Origin: Smittium mucronatum
Lineage: Eukaryota; Kickxellomycota; Harpellomycetes; Harpellales; Legeriomycetaceae
Direction: 5' to 3'
DNA: 58,239 nucleotides
Assembly (NCBI GenBank): GCA_001953115.1
Contig: LSSL01006321.1
Span: 1-58,239 of the forward strand
Position 1 is the first letter of the stretch. Every line of letters starts with the position of its first letter. The position numbers and the translations under genes were made by a program. The notes under the pieces are model-generated. The model was not told the origin of the DNA, did not search any database, and saw only the letters and a program-made list of their open reading frames with translations. Below, in pieces: positions 36,231 to 51,400 of this stretch.

Positions 36231-36960
36231 AGTAGACTGAATAAAACAGTGATGGAAAACTTTATTGTTTGAAAGATGTCATGCAGGAGTGGGATTACCG
36301 TTCATTTCTTCCAGAACCCCCAGAGATATAATTGATTACCGATATCAGATATTTGAATTGGTAAATAGTAGTAGGATACAAGACAAGAAATGGCCCTCAA
36401 AATCCAACCAGCTCACTCTAAAAATTAATTTAAAAGAACTGATATCAATAATGGTTGCTTTTTAATAATCCGAATACAAGGTAGAGGAGTATGTTAGCAC
36501 ATTCAGAAAACAAGAATTCAATAGAATATGCATGGAAGCAGGGTAAAACTCAGTCTCAAAACTTATTGAAGATGTTAAAGGATCTATGGAAGAATCGCGT
36601 ATCAATCGTAACGAGAAATTTGTTGAATTATTTACAGTAAGTGCTGAATCCTGAGGATGCCACTCAGAGGCTAACAACACAAAGCGGGTGTTCTTTGTCA
36701 AAGATAATATTCAAAATTAAAAAAAAGAAACTCAGTCATCACGATTTGGATATGTTCAAAACTCACAGGAAAACTCAGTTGAAAATATGCTTTACTTAGA
36801 AATCGAATCCTGTATCAAAGATGAAGAATTCTTTCAGACATGGCTGAAAGATATGGAAACTGAAATACTACTGTCCACCATGTAATTTAATACAGCAAAA
36901 TATCGAAAAAATTCGTCGTGATAATACTAAGACTAATTTGGCTACACCGAGATGGAAAAC
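36231..36960 (+). pseudogene. RNase H and following region of the decayed retroelement
   Basis: 36,265-36,465 contains CHAGVG and SLKINLKELISIMVAF-like sequence (LTLKINLKELISIMVAF), equivalent to the HIN.KELLA..AL motif of DIRS RNase H. Later pieces are in several frames. Confidence 0.55.
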
Positions 36961-37549
36961 AGGAACATGTAATTCAGACCTCATTTAAACTTCTCTACAG
37001 AAAACAATATAAATATTGTCAAAAGAAGTCATACCATATCCTTCAAGATGAAAATCGGTCAATAAAAATCACAAGGACTGGTTTTCGAAAACACTGAAAA
37101 TATGTGGAGCAGACTCAAGGGGGTTGGATTTTTATATTATGCTGCAAGCGAGTTGCTAGATAACCCTTTTATCTCCAGTAAAAACAAAAAGTACAGTTTC
37201 TTCCAGAAAAAAATAATTATGGAATTAAGATCAGAGAATACCATCCCGGATATCAGTATTACCGCTATTTATATAATAACCTTTTTCGAAGCAAGAAGAA
37301 TTGAAAATAACTGAAAGGGATCAACGAAATTTAATTAAAAATAATCGATCTGAACATGATTAATTACCCTAAGCGGATTCCGGATGATGATTTTTTTAAG
37401 CGATACCTCCCTAAAATAAATAGGATCAATATAAAATCTTATCATTTTTCTTCTTACGATATATAACAGATAATAAAAAAGTTATAATTAAGGGGAGATA
37501 ATTCTGGTATTTCTATAAATAACTAATCCCAAAATATATGTTGGTTAAT

Positions 37550-38015
37550 TTATATCTGTGGGATTATTTGCCCTTCAGACACCCAACTGGATGAAAATAG
37601 GTGGATTCAAGTAACTGAAATGATTGTTAGATTCTTTGTATAAATACCGAAAGAAAAAAGAATGGGAACCAACATTGAAAAAGTGTGCCATATACACTAT
37701 CATAGCTTGAGTTTCTTGTGCCCAGTTACTAAATATTCGGAATATAAACTGTGAATAGAATATTTCTATTTCTAATGGAAACGCCCGATAGCCTAAATTT
37801 AACAACAGAGCTCTTGATTAGAGGCATTTTTAGCTTGAGTGAAAAAATAGGAGCGCGGAGGATAATTAAACACACAATCTCACTTAAGGAGCTTATAAAT
37901 TTGCTGATAGTAAAAATATTCCAAAATCCAGGGAGATAGGATTTACAATAGCTGTCAATGCAGGAGCATAATTTGAATATTAGTTTCACTAGTATTTTGG
38001 CCATCTAGAGTGATT
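37550..38015 (+). pseudogene. Tyrosine recombinase C-terminal remnant
   Basis: 37,751-37,939 reads NRIFLFLMETPDSLNLTTEL, LIRGIFSLSEKIGA and IIKHTISLKELINLL. This resembles the region around the second catalytic box (H.xR-like HS.R.A) of DIRS/Ngaro recombinases. The catalytic Arg and Tyr are not intact. Moderate support, from motif order and from lying downstream of RNase H. Confidence 0.45.
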
Positions 38016-38615
38016 TTTGATCTTGAACCAATATCCAGTGTGTACGAAGCTGCTAAAGAGGATAAGGGTGTAGGTGAAGGTTTTTTTTTTTTAAACCTTT
38101 TTAATTATGTTTTGTGTTATTTTTACTTGCTTAAATAAAAACTCAAAGATAAAAATAAAATAAAATAAAAATAGAATAATTTTTGAAAACTATTACCAGA
38201 TTTCTAGAAAATCAAAAAGCAACCTCAAAAAGCTGTTTTTAGTTGATACAAACTCCTAAGATACATTCTTTTATTTTACGTAATGGAATACAATATTTTA
38301 TTCGATTAAAAAAGATTTTATTTATTTTATGAATTTTTTTTAAAAATACCCCCCCCCCTACTGCAACCCAAAATATCTGTTAAAATAATGATTTTGGATT
38401 AAATTACTTTTTCCAGTTATATATTGAAAAAAAAAAAAAAAATTATCGTATTAGGGAAAAAGTCTTAAATATTAGAGTTAAATTTGTTAACTATTAATTC
38501 CAGTTTATTAATATTTATAATAAAAATTTTGTATAACATAATTTATTTTAAATTCATGCAATAAAATACAGCCTATTAAATTGGTATAACACAAATTTTC
38601 GTCCTACGTAAAGTT

Positions 38616-39182
38616 ACCCCCCCCCCTTTATATTTCGAGAGTCTTAGCGCGCTTGAGGATTGTTTTAGTACTTTCTAGTTTAATAGTTTATTGATGTTAT
38701 TTTTTCTTTTATTTTTGTATATTATTATTTGATACCGTTTGGTTATACTTTTATCATTATTAGGTCTGGTCGTTTTTATCAATTCATTAATTTTAGTTAA
38801 CTTTGTGGAGTGGGATAATTACCCGTTAGTCCGGTTTATTTAGTTTAGTTTATTTGTTTCGCTTAGTGAATACTTTGGCTTATATAATGCGTTGGGCATG
38901 GTTATGCGCAACCATGAATTGTTAAAATCCTGACCTTATTCTTATGGGTTTTCTTCAGAGGTTGAAGCTTAGTGAGGGGTAACGGAAGATAGTATAGTGA
39001 TATTTCGGTATCAGTCTCTCCTGAAGTTTCTGAGCTAGTGAATGACTTAGAATCATCAGCCACTTGGTGGGAGAACCAGTAATGGAAGATAGTGTATCTT
39101 ATTTATCGGAACTTACGCTAAGTTCCATTCCCAACCTCCCGGTAAGGTTCTCGTATGTTGTTTCTAACGTTGTTTTTGTAAA
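38616..39182. other. Higher-G+C non-coding patch with perfect hairpins
   Basis: Base composition jumps compared with both sides. Contains two clean hairpins, CATGGTT-ATGCGC-AACCATG (near 38,898-38,917) and GGAACTTA-CGC-TAAGTTCC (about 39,109-39,127), and a direct repeat GGAAGATAGT.TA at about 38,984 and 39,083. It could be the 5' leader or LTR of a mobile element whose gag follows, but no terminal repeat pair is found. Confidence 0.45.
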
Positions 39183-39448
39183 AAAAACCTAGGATTGTCA
39201 TTACAGGAAGCAACGGGCGAAGTTTATTTAGGCGTAATAAGACAGAAATACCTGCCCTAAGATCTTATCTGATTGAATGTGATGCATATTCTATCAATAG
39301 TGCGTTTAGCGTTGCCTCACCCTTTGCTGCACAAAAAAAGTTTCGGAACAAGAATTCGTACCATTTTAATTGGTATAGAGAATCCGCTTCCGACACTAAT
39401 CAAAAATTCATTCAAAATTATAAAAACCCATGCAAAATTTTATAAGCT
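39183..39448 (+). pseudogene. Open frame without start, possibly a retroelement gag remnant
   Basis: The plus frame reads KKPRIVITGSNGRSLFRRNK, then EIPALRSYLIECDAYSINS and AFSVASPFAAQ, and ends at TAA 39,446-39,448. Codon use and residue mix look like real coding sequence in contrast to its surroundings. Upstream in another frame is VSVSPEVSELVNDLESSATW. I do not recognise the family. Gag of a DIRS- or LTR-type element is the best guess because DIRS remains lie just upstream. There is no ATG. Confidence 0.35.
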
Positions 39449-42400
39449 GAACCAAAATTAAGAAATTAGAATAATTTACTCTACAAAAAATTTTATAACG
39501 ATATAAAAAATTTAGAATTTTTTTTTTATCAGCAATATTATATTAGAAAAGTTCTATTCGATAAATTATTATATTGCTCAAAAAGCAGCAAACAGCTGTT
39601 TAGGGAAAAATCCACAATTATAGTTCCAGTATTTATTTTATTTTATTCTCCGATTTTTCTTTACAAGCTATCATATAAAAAAGTATATTATTTATTTTTT
39701 TACTATATCTTAAGAAAGACAACAGCATCTAATATTATCACAATAAGTATGGTTTTAAATAGAAATTCATTCTGCACCTATATTCCTAAAAATATAAATA
39801 AAAGTAGTAGTATTCATAATAAACGTTATAAAAATATTGTTTTTAAATATTAATTTATCTAATAATCTGGTATTTTATTGAAATTTTGAACACTTAACAC
39901 ATTTACAGGTGTTATTATTCTAATATATTTTCGACGCATCAATAGTTTAAATATTAAAATTTACACCTTTGATATTAAAAATGAAAAATGCGAATCTAAA
40001 ATTTTTTTATAAGATTTATATAAATTTCAAGAATTTCTTAATAAAACAATAATCTAAATAATTAAATACTGTATATTTATAATTTATTTATATTTTTATC
40101 GTAGATCAAAAATATATATGCCATTATAGAAATAATTTAGAACGAAAAATAATTTGAAATTAATTGTATAATGTTATTTATGTTTAATTATCTTCATTCA
40201 AATAACGATGGGAAAAATTAAACAGTTGCTAATTACATTCACATCAAACTCGTTAATGATTAAAAAAAAGTTGTTTTTTAATGCTATTTTTTGCTTTCAA
40301 ACATAATAAAGTCATCAAATTATAAACACTTTAATTGGTATATACTAAAAATATATCCTATTAGAATCCAATAGTGATTAATTTCGTAATCAATAGCACA
40401 TATCTTTAACTATTTTTGATCATCATAGATTTATATATCAAAAGAGTATTTCAATGCAGCTCAATTGTGTTTAGTTCGAAATACGAAACCATTTGGTTGT
40501 GCCAGCTATATCATTACTTTTTTTAAGATTTTTTAATTAAAATATGGATAAACTCCGATTTTGATAATTAGATAGCTTATTGAATTGAAGTTTTTTAGTT
40601 AAAATCTAATATAGAAAAAAATTCCAAAATTTTTTTATTGATTGTATAATTTTCATCTAACGGATATTGCCATAATTTTTTATTTTTGAATCTAATTAAT
40701 TATTTTGTATCAATAGAATTCTTGCAATAATATATAGTTTTATAAAATTAACTAATCTATTATTATATTCCACTATGATATTAATAATTTCATAAAAAAA
40801 TTTTTCACCGTCGATTTTTTTATTCTGTATTGGAAGTTGAAGTTTTAAATTTAAAGAGCCCGATATTCAAACCTTCCACTAGTATTGAAAATATCTATAT
40901 TCAATCATATTTTAAAAAAAATGATTCGAAAATATATAATCAACCCCATATCTGAAGCTGGAAATGGAAATGGGGAACAAATTTTGCAGCACAATTGAGG
41001 CCTTATTTTTCTTGCTCGATCTTCTCTTCAAAAATCCTTTAGAGTTTTTTTGATCTTATGCTGACTTTATAATTTGGTAATTATAAGTTTTTTATACTCT
41101 TTATCTTATCAGTGTTGTTTATTTTGGTTTCTACAACTAAGCTCATCTATTTTTCTATTTCCTGGTGGCTTTTCAAGTGCAATAGCGTCAATTTTCTCTT
41201 GATTAAAATTTGAAATATTTTGAAATTTACCAATTGAGCCGACCTCAAATATATTTTAAATTATGTGAATTAACCGGATAATCTTGTTTAAAATATCTTT
41301 AATTTAATAAATATAAATGAATATAATCCTTGGGGTCTTCTTTATCTCTGGTTAATTAGCATTAAACATAATTGGGTTATCTTTATGAGGAAAATATAGT
41401 AAATAAACTTCAATTATTTTCTCTCTTAAATTTATGAACTAGATCCTAAATACAGTAGATAGATTTTTAAATAAAAAAATAGTAAATTTATTCGTTTATT
41501 TGTAGGGATTTAATTGATAACGCCATTTTTTGGAATATGATAGAGATTTTAGAGCAATTTGTGCCTGCAACGTCAAAACCTCTATATTTACAAAAAATTT
41601 CACCTATTATGATAATAATCCTCTAAAAATATTTTTTGACTGAGATATTATTTAATGTTATATTAATTAGCTAATCTCTGATTTTAAAATAAAAACATCG
41701 AAGATTATTAAATTATTTGTTAAGATAATTTTATATACATTCGAAAAACCTTGTGAGTCCATTAAGTAAAATTAATAAAATTTATTTCGAAATAACTTGA
41801 TAAATTTCCTAATTTTCAGGTTTATATTTAAATAAAGCTTGCATAATCAAAATTATTATATTATTTATTAAAAATAAATCGCATTTAGAGTTCTATCAAA
41901 AAAAATCTTGAGGATAAATAGTTTCATTTTTTCAATAATATTATTTTCGTGCTTAACTTCTTTTATAACTCTTGTTTTTTAATATTGGCTTTCACAATTA
42001 TTCACAAGCCTTAATTTAACCAATAATATGAAATAATAACTGATATAATGACATAATTGAAAATAAAATGAAATTAATTTATGCACCACCAGCCTGAAAG
42101 AGCTGAATTATCTTTGAAATAAGCATGGCTATCAATGATGTATCCTACTTTATATTCGGCATTACTTTTTATATAGCGTCATTTTTTTTGAGGTGATAAA
42201 ATTTTCAAAAATACAATAAAAGTATACCATTAATAAATTCTTCAAGTTTCAAAAATTAATTAAATTTTTGATATCAAAATATAGATTTCAAACTGAAATT
42301 TTATAAATTTAAGTCAATTTTTGCGACTAGTTTAATGGTATTTTTTTTTAGAAAGAGAAATTGGAAGAATATATATGCCTACCATAAAAGTAAAAAAAAA

Positions 42401-45400
42401 AACTTTCAGCTTTAAAGATACTATTAAAATTTTCGATTTTATAGTTTGGATTTAATTTATAACTGCATTTATATTTAATAATTTTCAAACTATTTAATAA
42501 TTTTCAATTATTTATCTTGAAATATGCAATAAAATAACAAATCAAGTTCAAAATTAAATAACTCAGTTAACCAATCAAACCAATAACTCTGTTTAAATTC
42601 TTGGATTAAATCACTTAAAGATCCATTAATTTATACAGACCCAATTCAAATAATCTATGAAGTGTTAATTAACTTTCAAGTTACCGACATATTTGACGAG
42701 TTATCGCTTTGTGGAAATTTCATAAATTAATGGCTGATTAATAATTAAATAAGTGGCCCAGTTTTTAAATAGACAAATTTTATTTCTAAAAAAATCACTT
42801 GTAACGAATAAAAGACAAACATTAAATGAATATATAGTGTTATTAAGATAATAAAAGATCTGTTTTTTTAATTGGATAATTTATCATTATATGTATACAT
42901 TTATGATAAAATCTCCAATATATTACTCTTCCACTTAATTGGTTTAGAAATTTCCATAAAAATTTTCAAAAGCTAATAAAAAAATAAAAATAAATAGTTT
43001 TAAATGATATAATATTATATGATATGAAATTCCATTCTATTATGCATCTCTATTATCTCAGTAATTTTAAAATCTTATTGAAATAAAATGGAGTTTTTAA
43101 TCCTTAGATTACGATAATAAGAAATTCTCTTAAATCAATTATATAACTTCAAAAAATTCGCAATACACGGAAATTCCAGTTTCAAGGAAGTTTTTGGAGA
43201 AAATCTTTTTATCCATTTCCTCTTTATAGTTTCTTTCAAAAAATAAAATGTATTTTTATTTAGCCAATTCTCTTTTAATTTATAATTACAATAAGTAAAT
43301 ACTTTGATTTTGATGATTAAGATTATTTTATGAAGCAATTTTTAAATTTTTTTGAATCTCTATACTGATCTATTAATTTTTGAATTAAAAAATACATTAA
43401 TGGTATCTTCATTGAACCCAAACCAAATTAATACAAAATTTATATTTTAGAACATGAATTTTTTATATTTTTAAACCTAAATTTTCTTTTTGGCTTGTTT
43501 TCAATTAGAAAACGTTAAATATTGTATTAATATATATTTTATATTAAAAAAAAATTAAGCAAAAAAAATAATCTATCAGATGATTAAATTCTATGATAAA
43601 TCAAAACTTTTTGCTAAGTATAAGTATTAATATCAAAAAATTATTTCAATATTTAATTATGGTTTCGAACAAACAATATTCATTCAATTCAATAAATAAT
43701 CAATATTACGGGAAGCAATATCTTTCATGCATTAAAATTTTGGATTTATTATTTTATCTGAATACTTTTTCTTGGAGTAAAAATCATGCATTTATATATG
43801 GTCCCGAATAAAGAGATTTTATCTAAAATAAGTAAAAATAGAATTATTTTAGAAAAAATTATCTATTAATTAATATGTAATTATATCTATTTATCATCCA
43901 ACCCTATTTTATTTTTTTTGGAACTAGGATTTATAAGAATTTTATATTAGCTGTAAATATTGTATATTTTATTGGCCATTTTTTGAGCTAATCAGGCCTA
44001 TAAAGGTAAATATATTTTTTTATTCTTAGAAATAAATTTTTTTCTAATTTTTTTTTTAAATATTTATAGTAAACATGATTTTTTTAGTTACTCAAATATA
44101 TTATTTTATAAACCTTTCATGTTTTTCTTGAAAATATCCAATTTAGTTTTATTTTTTTCTAATAAAAACTTTAAATAAATGATTTTCCCAACCATAAGCT
44201 TCTATTATTTTAGTTAATTTTTCTTTTCAATTTTTTTTTTTTTGTAAATATACTTTATTTTAGAATTTCATTAAATTCTTGTAAAAAATACTTAGTTAAA
44301 AATCTTCTCTCCGAAAGAAACTTAAATATAAAAATATAAGAATATATCTAAATAAAATAAATTGATTTAAATTGATTTTCCTTTATGATATCTCATTGAA
44401 AAAATGGATCTTATCAAAGAAATTACAGATATCTTTAATAAAAAAATGTGTATTTGGTAAAATTTCATATTAGGTTTATCATATAATCATATAAACCAAA
44501 CTAAAGATTTTTCTCATATACAAATAGTTAAGATAATCTATTTAGTGAAAAGTTTAGATTGTTAATCACAATCACAGGTGTTCTTAAAATCATTTATTTT
44601 TGTTGATATACTCACTAAAATGATTGATTTTCAATTTGAAAATCTTCTATTTTAAAAATATTTTTTTGAACTTTTTTTGCGGAATACTATATTTAAAATT
44701 AATAATGCTATGATCAATAAGGGAAAATAGCAAAAATAGATATATTTTTGAAAATCTTGGAATAAATAGACGTATTTGAATTAAATTATTAAATCTAAAT
44801 TATTTAATGCAATCAAGTTTGATGAATATTAATCAATTAAAATTATTTAAAGCAAATTGTACTTATAAAAAATAAGATAACTTATTTTCCGAATTAAGTA
44901 AAAATAAATGTTTTTAGTTAAATATCGGTAATTTTCAAATTCTATAAGTAAAAATCTATTTTAAATTGAAAAAAAATAAAAATGAAACTAAGAGTATTGA
45001 TTATTATAATTTACGTAAAATTTCATCAAATCCAATCTTAAAAAATATTCTTTTTCAACTACATTAAGGTAAATATAATTAATCATTTTATTTGTGTTTT
45101 TGAAATCAATATCATAATCAAAAACACTATAATATCCAAGGGTCTCGATTATTTATTATCAATAATATATCAAATAACATTTGATAAACTCAAAATCTTC
45201 AAAAAAAATTAATTATTTTTATTCTCTTTATGAGGGTCAATCGGGCGTTGATTCAATTTTTATTTTCTCAACTGATTAATGGAAAAATCTATCAATTTTT
45301 AATCTTAATACGCCCATAATATTTATTCTTCCAAATAAACTCGACAAAAAAAAATGTGATTTTTTTTATATTATTTTGATTTTAAATTTACCAATGATAC

Positions 45401-48400
45401 TCCCTTTTTTTTAATAGCTTAGTTTGAAATATAAATTGATTTTTGATTTTTAAAATAAATCATTTTTTTTAATCGATAATATTATAATTTAATAATGAAA
45501 AAAAAATATAAAGAATGAAAATCCAATAAATAATTCCAATATTAAAATTTTATAACTAAAAAAAATCTACAAAATAAAACAAGATATAGTGATTTTTTTA
45601 GAAAATTAATAATTAAATAATATTGGGTGATATATATGAGTGTTATTTCTATGTGAGAAAATAAAAAAAAAGAGTAAATATCCCATTAAATTGATTAGTA
45701 ATAAGGAAAGCATGTTCAGGAAAGCAGATCCATTTTTTTAAACAAAAAATTTGTAACTTAGGATTAGTTTTAATTGAATAATAATTAGTACAAAATTATT
45801 ATTATTCGAGTTACAAAAAAAAAAAATCATAAATATCTAAAGTAGAGAGTTTGAATTTTTTTTAAAAACAAAGATATTTTTCAAATCATAAGAGAGGATT
45901 TTTTTTTAGAAAAAAATACGAACTCGAGAATTAGTCATCAATAATTGATTCTAATTTGAATTATTTGTGGTTAAAAGATAAAAAATTTACGACAAAAAAA
46001 ATATGAAAAATGTTTAAATAAAGTTATTAGAAATTTCAATTATTTAGTAAGGCTAATTTATACATATAATTAGAAAAAGTTTAAAAAACTGTTATCAAAA
46101 AATCAAAAAATAATCTTTTCAATAAAATTGCAGATACTTTTATATAAAATTTTATATGAACTTGATGCTGTACTCGTTCTTGAACTAGGTTATGAAATTT
46201 TTCTTTTCCAAGCTTTGGTTATTAAATTTTTATATGAACTTTATCTTTTATTAGTTTTAGATAATTAATAATATAATCAAATTTATCTTTTACTAGTTGC
46301 TTATCATTAAACTGCCAATTAAATTGCTATTGGCCATTTAATGGTGAATTAACTTGGTCATAAAATTTTTATTGTACGTTTTTAATCGTGGAAATTTTTT
46401 ATTATATGTCATTAATCGTGAAATTTTTTATGAAAATGTTCTTGTACTGGAATTTAGACTAAATACTTGTGCATGAGATTGATCATTTATTATTTTATTT
46501 TCATTTAATAATGCAAGGGCTGTTTATTATTTGTATTTTTACTTTAGTTTTTTTTTGCATTAAATTTTTATAAAATAATGCTTAGTAATGATATTTTACT
46601 TTTTTAAACACTTTTATTTGATTAGGAGCTTTATTTCGATTATTTAATGAGCTTAAAATAGTCCCTTAAATAGTAAATAATAAATAATTGATTATTATAA
46701 ATTTCTTTTAATTTATAATAATTTATCATTCCTACTTTTTTTAATCTACATTTTTATCATGTTTTAACTCTTTTTTATTATAAATTGATTTAATCGAAAA
46801 AATTCTCCGAATTTTATCACTACTTTTAAGTTTTCGTTTCATTTATTTATATTATTTTTTTAAATTTTTATACTATTAAAAGATTAATTATAAATTATAT
46901 CTTTTTATTCAAATTCCAATCTTCTCCTGTCAACTATCCCTTTAGACCTCTATATTTTCCCTTTAAATCTTTTTGATTTGATATCAATTAATTCCAGATT
47001 TCAAGCCTCTTTAGATATAAATATACATGGGAGCATATATTCGCTTTAAAAAATTCCCTGAAATAACAGATCATTTTTCTGTAACTCTTAATAAATTTAC
47101 TATTATATTTAACTGATAACGTATTCTAAAATCGCTTTATTAAATTAGAACCAGAAAAGCTAGCTTTTCTCAGTATTTTTAATTTGATTCATTTAAAAAT
47201 TTAGTATCATGCAGGTATAAACTATTTAAATGCCATCGATAGTGAAATAAAACATAGTAATTTTGTACTTTATATTTTTTTTATTTGATAAAATCCGAAT
47301 TTATTTTTTTATTACTTGATCATTTTTCTGCGTACATCCTCCATAATTTTTAAAATCAGTTTTTTCAGATCTACTGAACTATATTTCGCCAAAATTAAAT
47401 TTCTTTTTTTAATTGAAAGGTTAAAAAACCCCCACAGTCGATTAGTTTTGCTTGTGCAGAAGTAGTACTATCCTTCACAGCGGATGCAGTTTGAATTTAA
47501 ATAATTTTTTCCTAAAAGTTTCATGTTTTTTTCACCCTCGAGAGATTACAAACATTGATAAAAAAAATTTCCTGATGTTTAATAAAGATTAATTTTTTAA
47601 AGGAAAGATGTACATAACTAAAATTATACCCTATTTCACTTTTGAAAAAATATTAAATGATATCAATGATTTGATAATTTCCTAAATTTGTGATACTAGA
47701 AGTTTATCAATAACAATTTTTGTTTGATTTTTTTTATTGATGGTGCAAAATTGGAAGCCGATTCTTCAAACAGCTTTCAATTGGCAAAAAAGATACCACA
47801 CTCTTCTATTCTTCTATAAATATTTTAAGAATACATAATAAACTTTGCTTTTTTTCGTCGGGAAGAGTCCCTTCATATTACAAAAATATTTTTCTTTTTA
47901 AATCAGTGACACTTGGAAAAAATTTAGATTAATCTGAATCAATTAACCGATAATCTATATGAATGCACAAATTATTGAAATTATTCAGAAATTTTAACTT
48001 TCTTTTTTTTATTATCTATATTTTTACGCTGTATTTTTCAGCTTCAAATCCCAATATATAGGAAGAATTATTACATATATTATTTTTTTATATTAAGATA
48101 GCTTTTTTTAGTTTTAAAACAGAGAAAATTCTAAAATTCCCTTTTTTTTGTTTTGGATTATTTAGAATTGATTTTTGTGACATAGACTTTTATAAACCTT
48201 GCGCTGGCAATTTTTAATGTTTTCTGGAGGTTTTTCGTCTTGTTTTGATATATTTCCATTTCAGCTTTACTCACAACCAGTCTATCACAGCGGTTTAAAA
48301 AATCTCCTATATTATCCTAATATTCTTGTATCCTATTCGCATCCTAGATATAATATTGTTTAATTTTGATTAAAGCGCAGCATTCTATTTTTTTTATTTT

Positions 48401-51400
48401 AACACTAATATTGAACTAATTTATACTACCTCTTGATGGGCGTGTTTTTTTTTGTTCCAAAATTTAAAATTATCTTTTTTGACAGAACTGAAAATAGTTG
48501 GAACACTCTAATCCAGCTTTTATTTAAATTTTATTTATTTATTATGAATCTGAGAAAATAAAATGAAGTAAGAGATTTTAATTTTCTCTCAGTTTTGAAT
48601 CATAAATTCGATTTAGCGGATATTATCTTTTTAAATAATATTTATAAAACTATTATTAAATACATGTCATCATTCCAAGTACCTATAATTTTATTTTTAA
48701 TTACGGGTACCATATAATTTATTTTTCTTTTCTTTTAAAAGATTTTTTTGATTAAATATACCTAATAAACTAATTCCAATATATACGTCTTATAAAATTT
48801 TCTGAATGGATATATTTTTTAAAAAAAAAATTTTATTAGCTAAAAATATTGCATGTTTGGTTATTTTATTTTTCTTAATAATAATTGAAGATCAATTGGC
48901 CACATTTTCAAAAATAAAGATTATATTTTTTTGAAAATTTATGGGAAATTAGATCTGCTTAACGTATTTTACTTTTTATAATTTTCTCAAATAATGATAA
49001 ATAAAATCTGACATATTTAGATTATTTTTAGACTAAAAATCAATATAAATATTTTTTTTTGATATTGGTAAAAATTCTAGAATTTTTTTTTTGGCATAAT
49101 AAATTGAAATTTGATATATTTATAATATTTTACACCTCTATCAATGTTTTTTCATATTTTTCCTCATATAATACAAATTATTATATATATTGGAATTTTT
49201 TTGTAATCTAATAATTGTTGTTGTGATATTTTTTTTACCTTTTCTTTTTATAAAGATCGATTTCTTAAACTACTGAAACATTTTCTCTATCTTTATGAAT
49301 CAATTATCTTTTGATATGTATCTTCTTTTCTTCTGATCATTAAAATTTATATTTTCTTTTAGAATTAGTTTTCCTTAAAAACATTCAGCATCAAGTAATC
49401 CATTTTATATAAGAATGATTTAAATCAATAAATTTGGTATTATTATTGAATCTAATGATGCAATAATTACTTTTAATTTTTTCCTCTTGCTAAATAAATA
49501 ATTTACATCTTAATTAATTCAAATCTTTTATTGAATGAATTTTATAGCCCCCTTTAAACCAAATTGTATATATATATATATATAACAAACATACCTTTTC
49601 ACTATTTATTCCTGTATCTTGACCATATAAATTAATTAATAGAAAAATTTTTCTATCAACTCTGGGTTTAATATCAATTATCTTGTGTGCATTTTTCTTA
49701 TTTTTTTTCTTGGTCATTATATTCGTTTTAGATTAAATAAACATACTCTATTGCTTTGAAATACTCTTTTCTTGATTTTTATCAAGTATAAAAAATATAA
49801 AATGTATTTAGTTAACTGAAAATAAATCCCACTTAATTAAATATATTTTCTAAAATATCTTTTTAAACCTTCGAATTTGTGGAGGCTTGAATTTATAATA
49901 TATATTTCATGTATTCATTACTACCACTAACATTTATAATGATTTAAAGAATATAAGACCTAAATATATTACTAAAATACTTTTCAGTCCGATTTTATAC
50001 CCTTTAATGGATCAATATAAATAAATTTGAATAAGCTTAATTTTAACTTTTGTTAGCTGAAAATTTATTGCATCAAATAAACGAAAATAAAACCTCGAAA
50101 ATAAACTTGTTTTTATTTACATTTCGTTTTTTTTTGAATTGATATATTCTCTTATTTTGATCCCAATAATATAAAAAATATTTATATATATATATATTTT
50201 TTCAGAGAATTAAAATATAGATTTTTGATGAAAATCATTTATGGTAAAGAATATTGCGCATTATCGGAAGATTTTATTTAATGGAAAAAAAATAGAAATG
50301 ATTATTATTTATATATGATCGTTAAAAATATTAAATTAATGGTATCACAAATAGATTTTTTCAAGTATCAAATATGGTCTTGTAATAAAAATTCTGCATA
50401 TATTTTTATCAAATAATCTGGATCTCGTTTTTTTTTTGAAAATCACCCCTTTATCGCTAAATCACCTTTTAGTCAAAACAGACGTTGATGACATAGTTAA
50501 AAAAATTGTTTATTTTTTTAAGTGATTCTGGTTTAGTCCCCGAATTTATTACAAGATCTTTTTTTTCTAGGGTATTCAGAAATTTTGATTTTTGTGACCA
50601 TGATTAATTTTTCGGTTTTTTTTAATGAAATTAAAATTTAAGTTCTTTTTTTAAAAATAAAAATGTATTTTTTATACACTCTAAGATCTCTTGAATTTTT
50701 TACAGAAATTTTTCAATCGAAAATTTGATCATATTCAACTTCATTGTTATAAATTAGCATATTATATATACCAGAAGCTTTGCATTAAAATACTAAAAGA
50801 AATTTGGTGGTTTAAGGCGTAATAATTTTGTATAACTCCAGGTTTTTTCCAAATGGGTTTAGAAAATAATTAATTAATTTTTATTAGCTTGGATTTCTTC
50901 TCTTTTAAACCCATATTATAATAAAATTGTAAAACGTAATCCCTATTTATATTTTATAAGATCCAATATAAAAAATCATGAATTCAAATATTTTGAGGAT
51001 TTTAATAAATTAGAGTCCCCTCTGCATGATATCTGAGAGTATAAATTAATTAAACATAATATCTCAGCAAATTTCCTAATATGAATATAAATATCTGTAT
51101 ATTTAGAGAAAATATTACAAAGTCCAAATCAAAAAGAGATAATTTAATAAAATTTTGCGTCTAAAATTTTTTTTGTAAAATTTAGAAAGAAAATTACACC
51201 TTTTTTTGAATCTATAATTGAATAATTTTAGTTCCTTTCCTAGAACTCGAGGGATTTTTTTTTTTTGCAAAATATCAGTTTTAAGAGAAGATTTCTTGAA
51301 AATTTCGAAAATTTTCATTATTTTTTGGATTATTTCTTTAAAATACAAAGAAATAACCTCAGCGTAAGAAGTTATGAAAATTATTTGGAAGCCTTTTAAA

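Larger units (their letters stand above)
34381..38020 (+). mobile_element. Heavily decayed DIRS/Ngaro-like tyrosine-recombinase retroelement
   Basis: The plus strand reads in the order gag-like region, RT, RNase H, tyrosine recombinase, with stops every few dozen codons. Family motifs remain (listed in sub-features). Terminal repeats were not found, so the ends are approximate. It is older than the minus-strand element at 18.5-22.8 kb and is not simply a copy of it: the readable protein segments differ strongly. Confidence 0.65.

Noticed and set aside
43593..43811. 72-codon plus frame in the gene desert
   Set aside because: Biased composition, no family resemblance and no splice partner.
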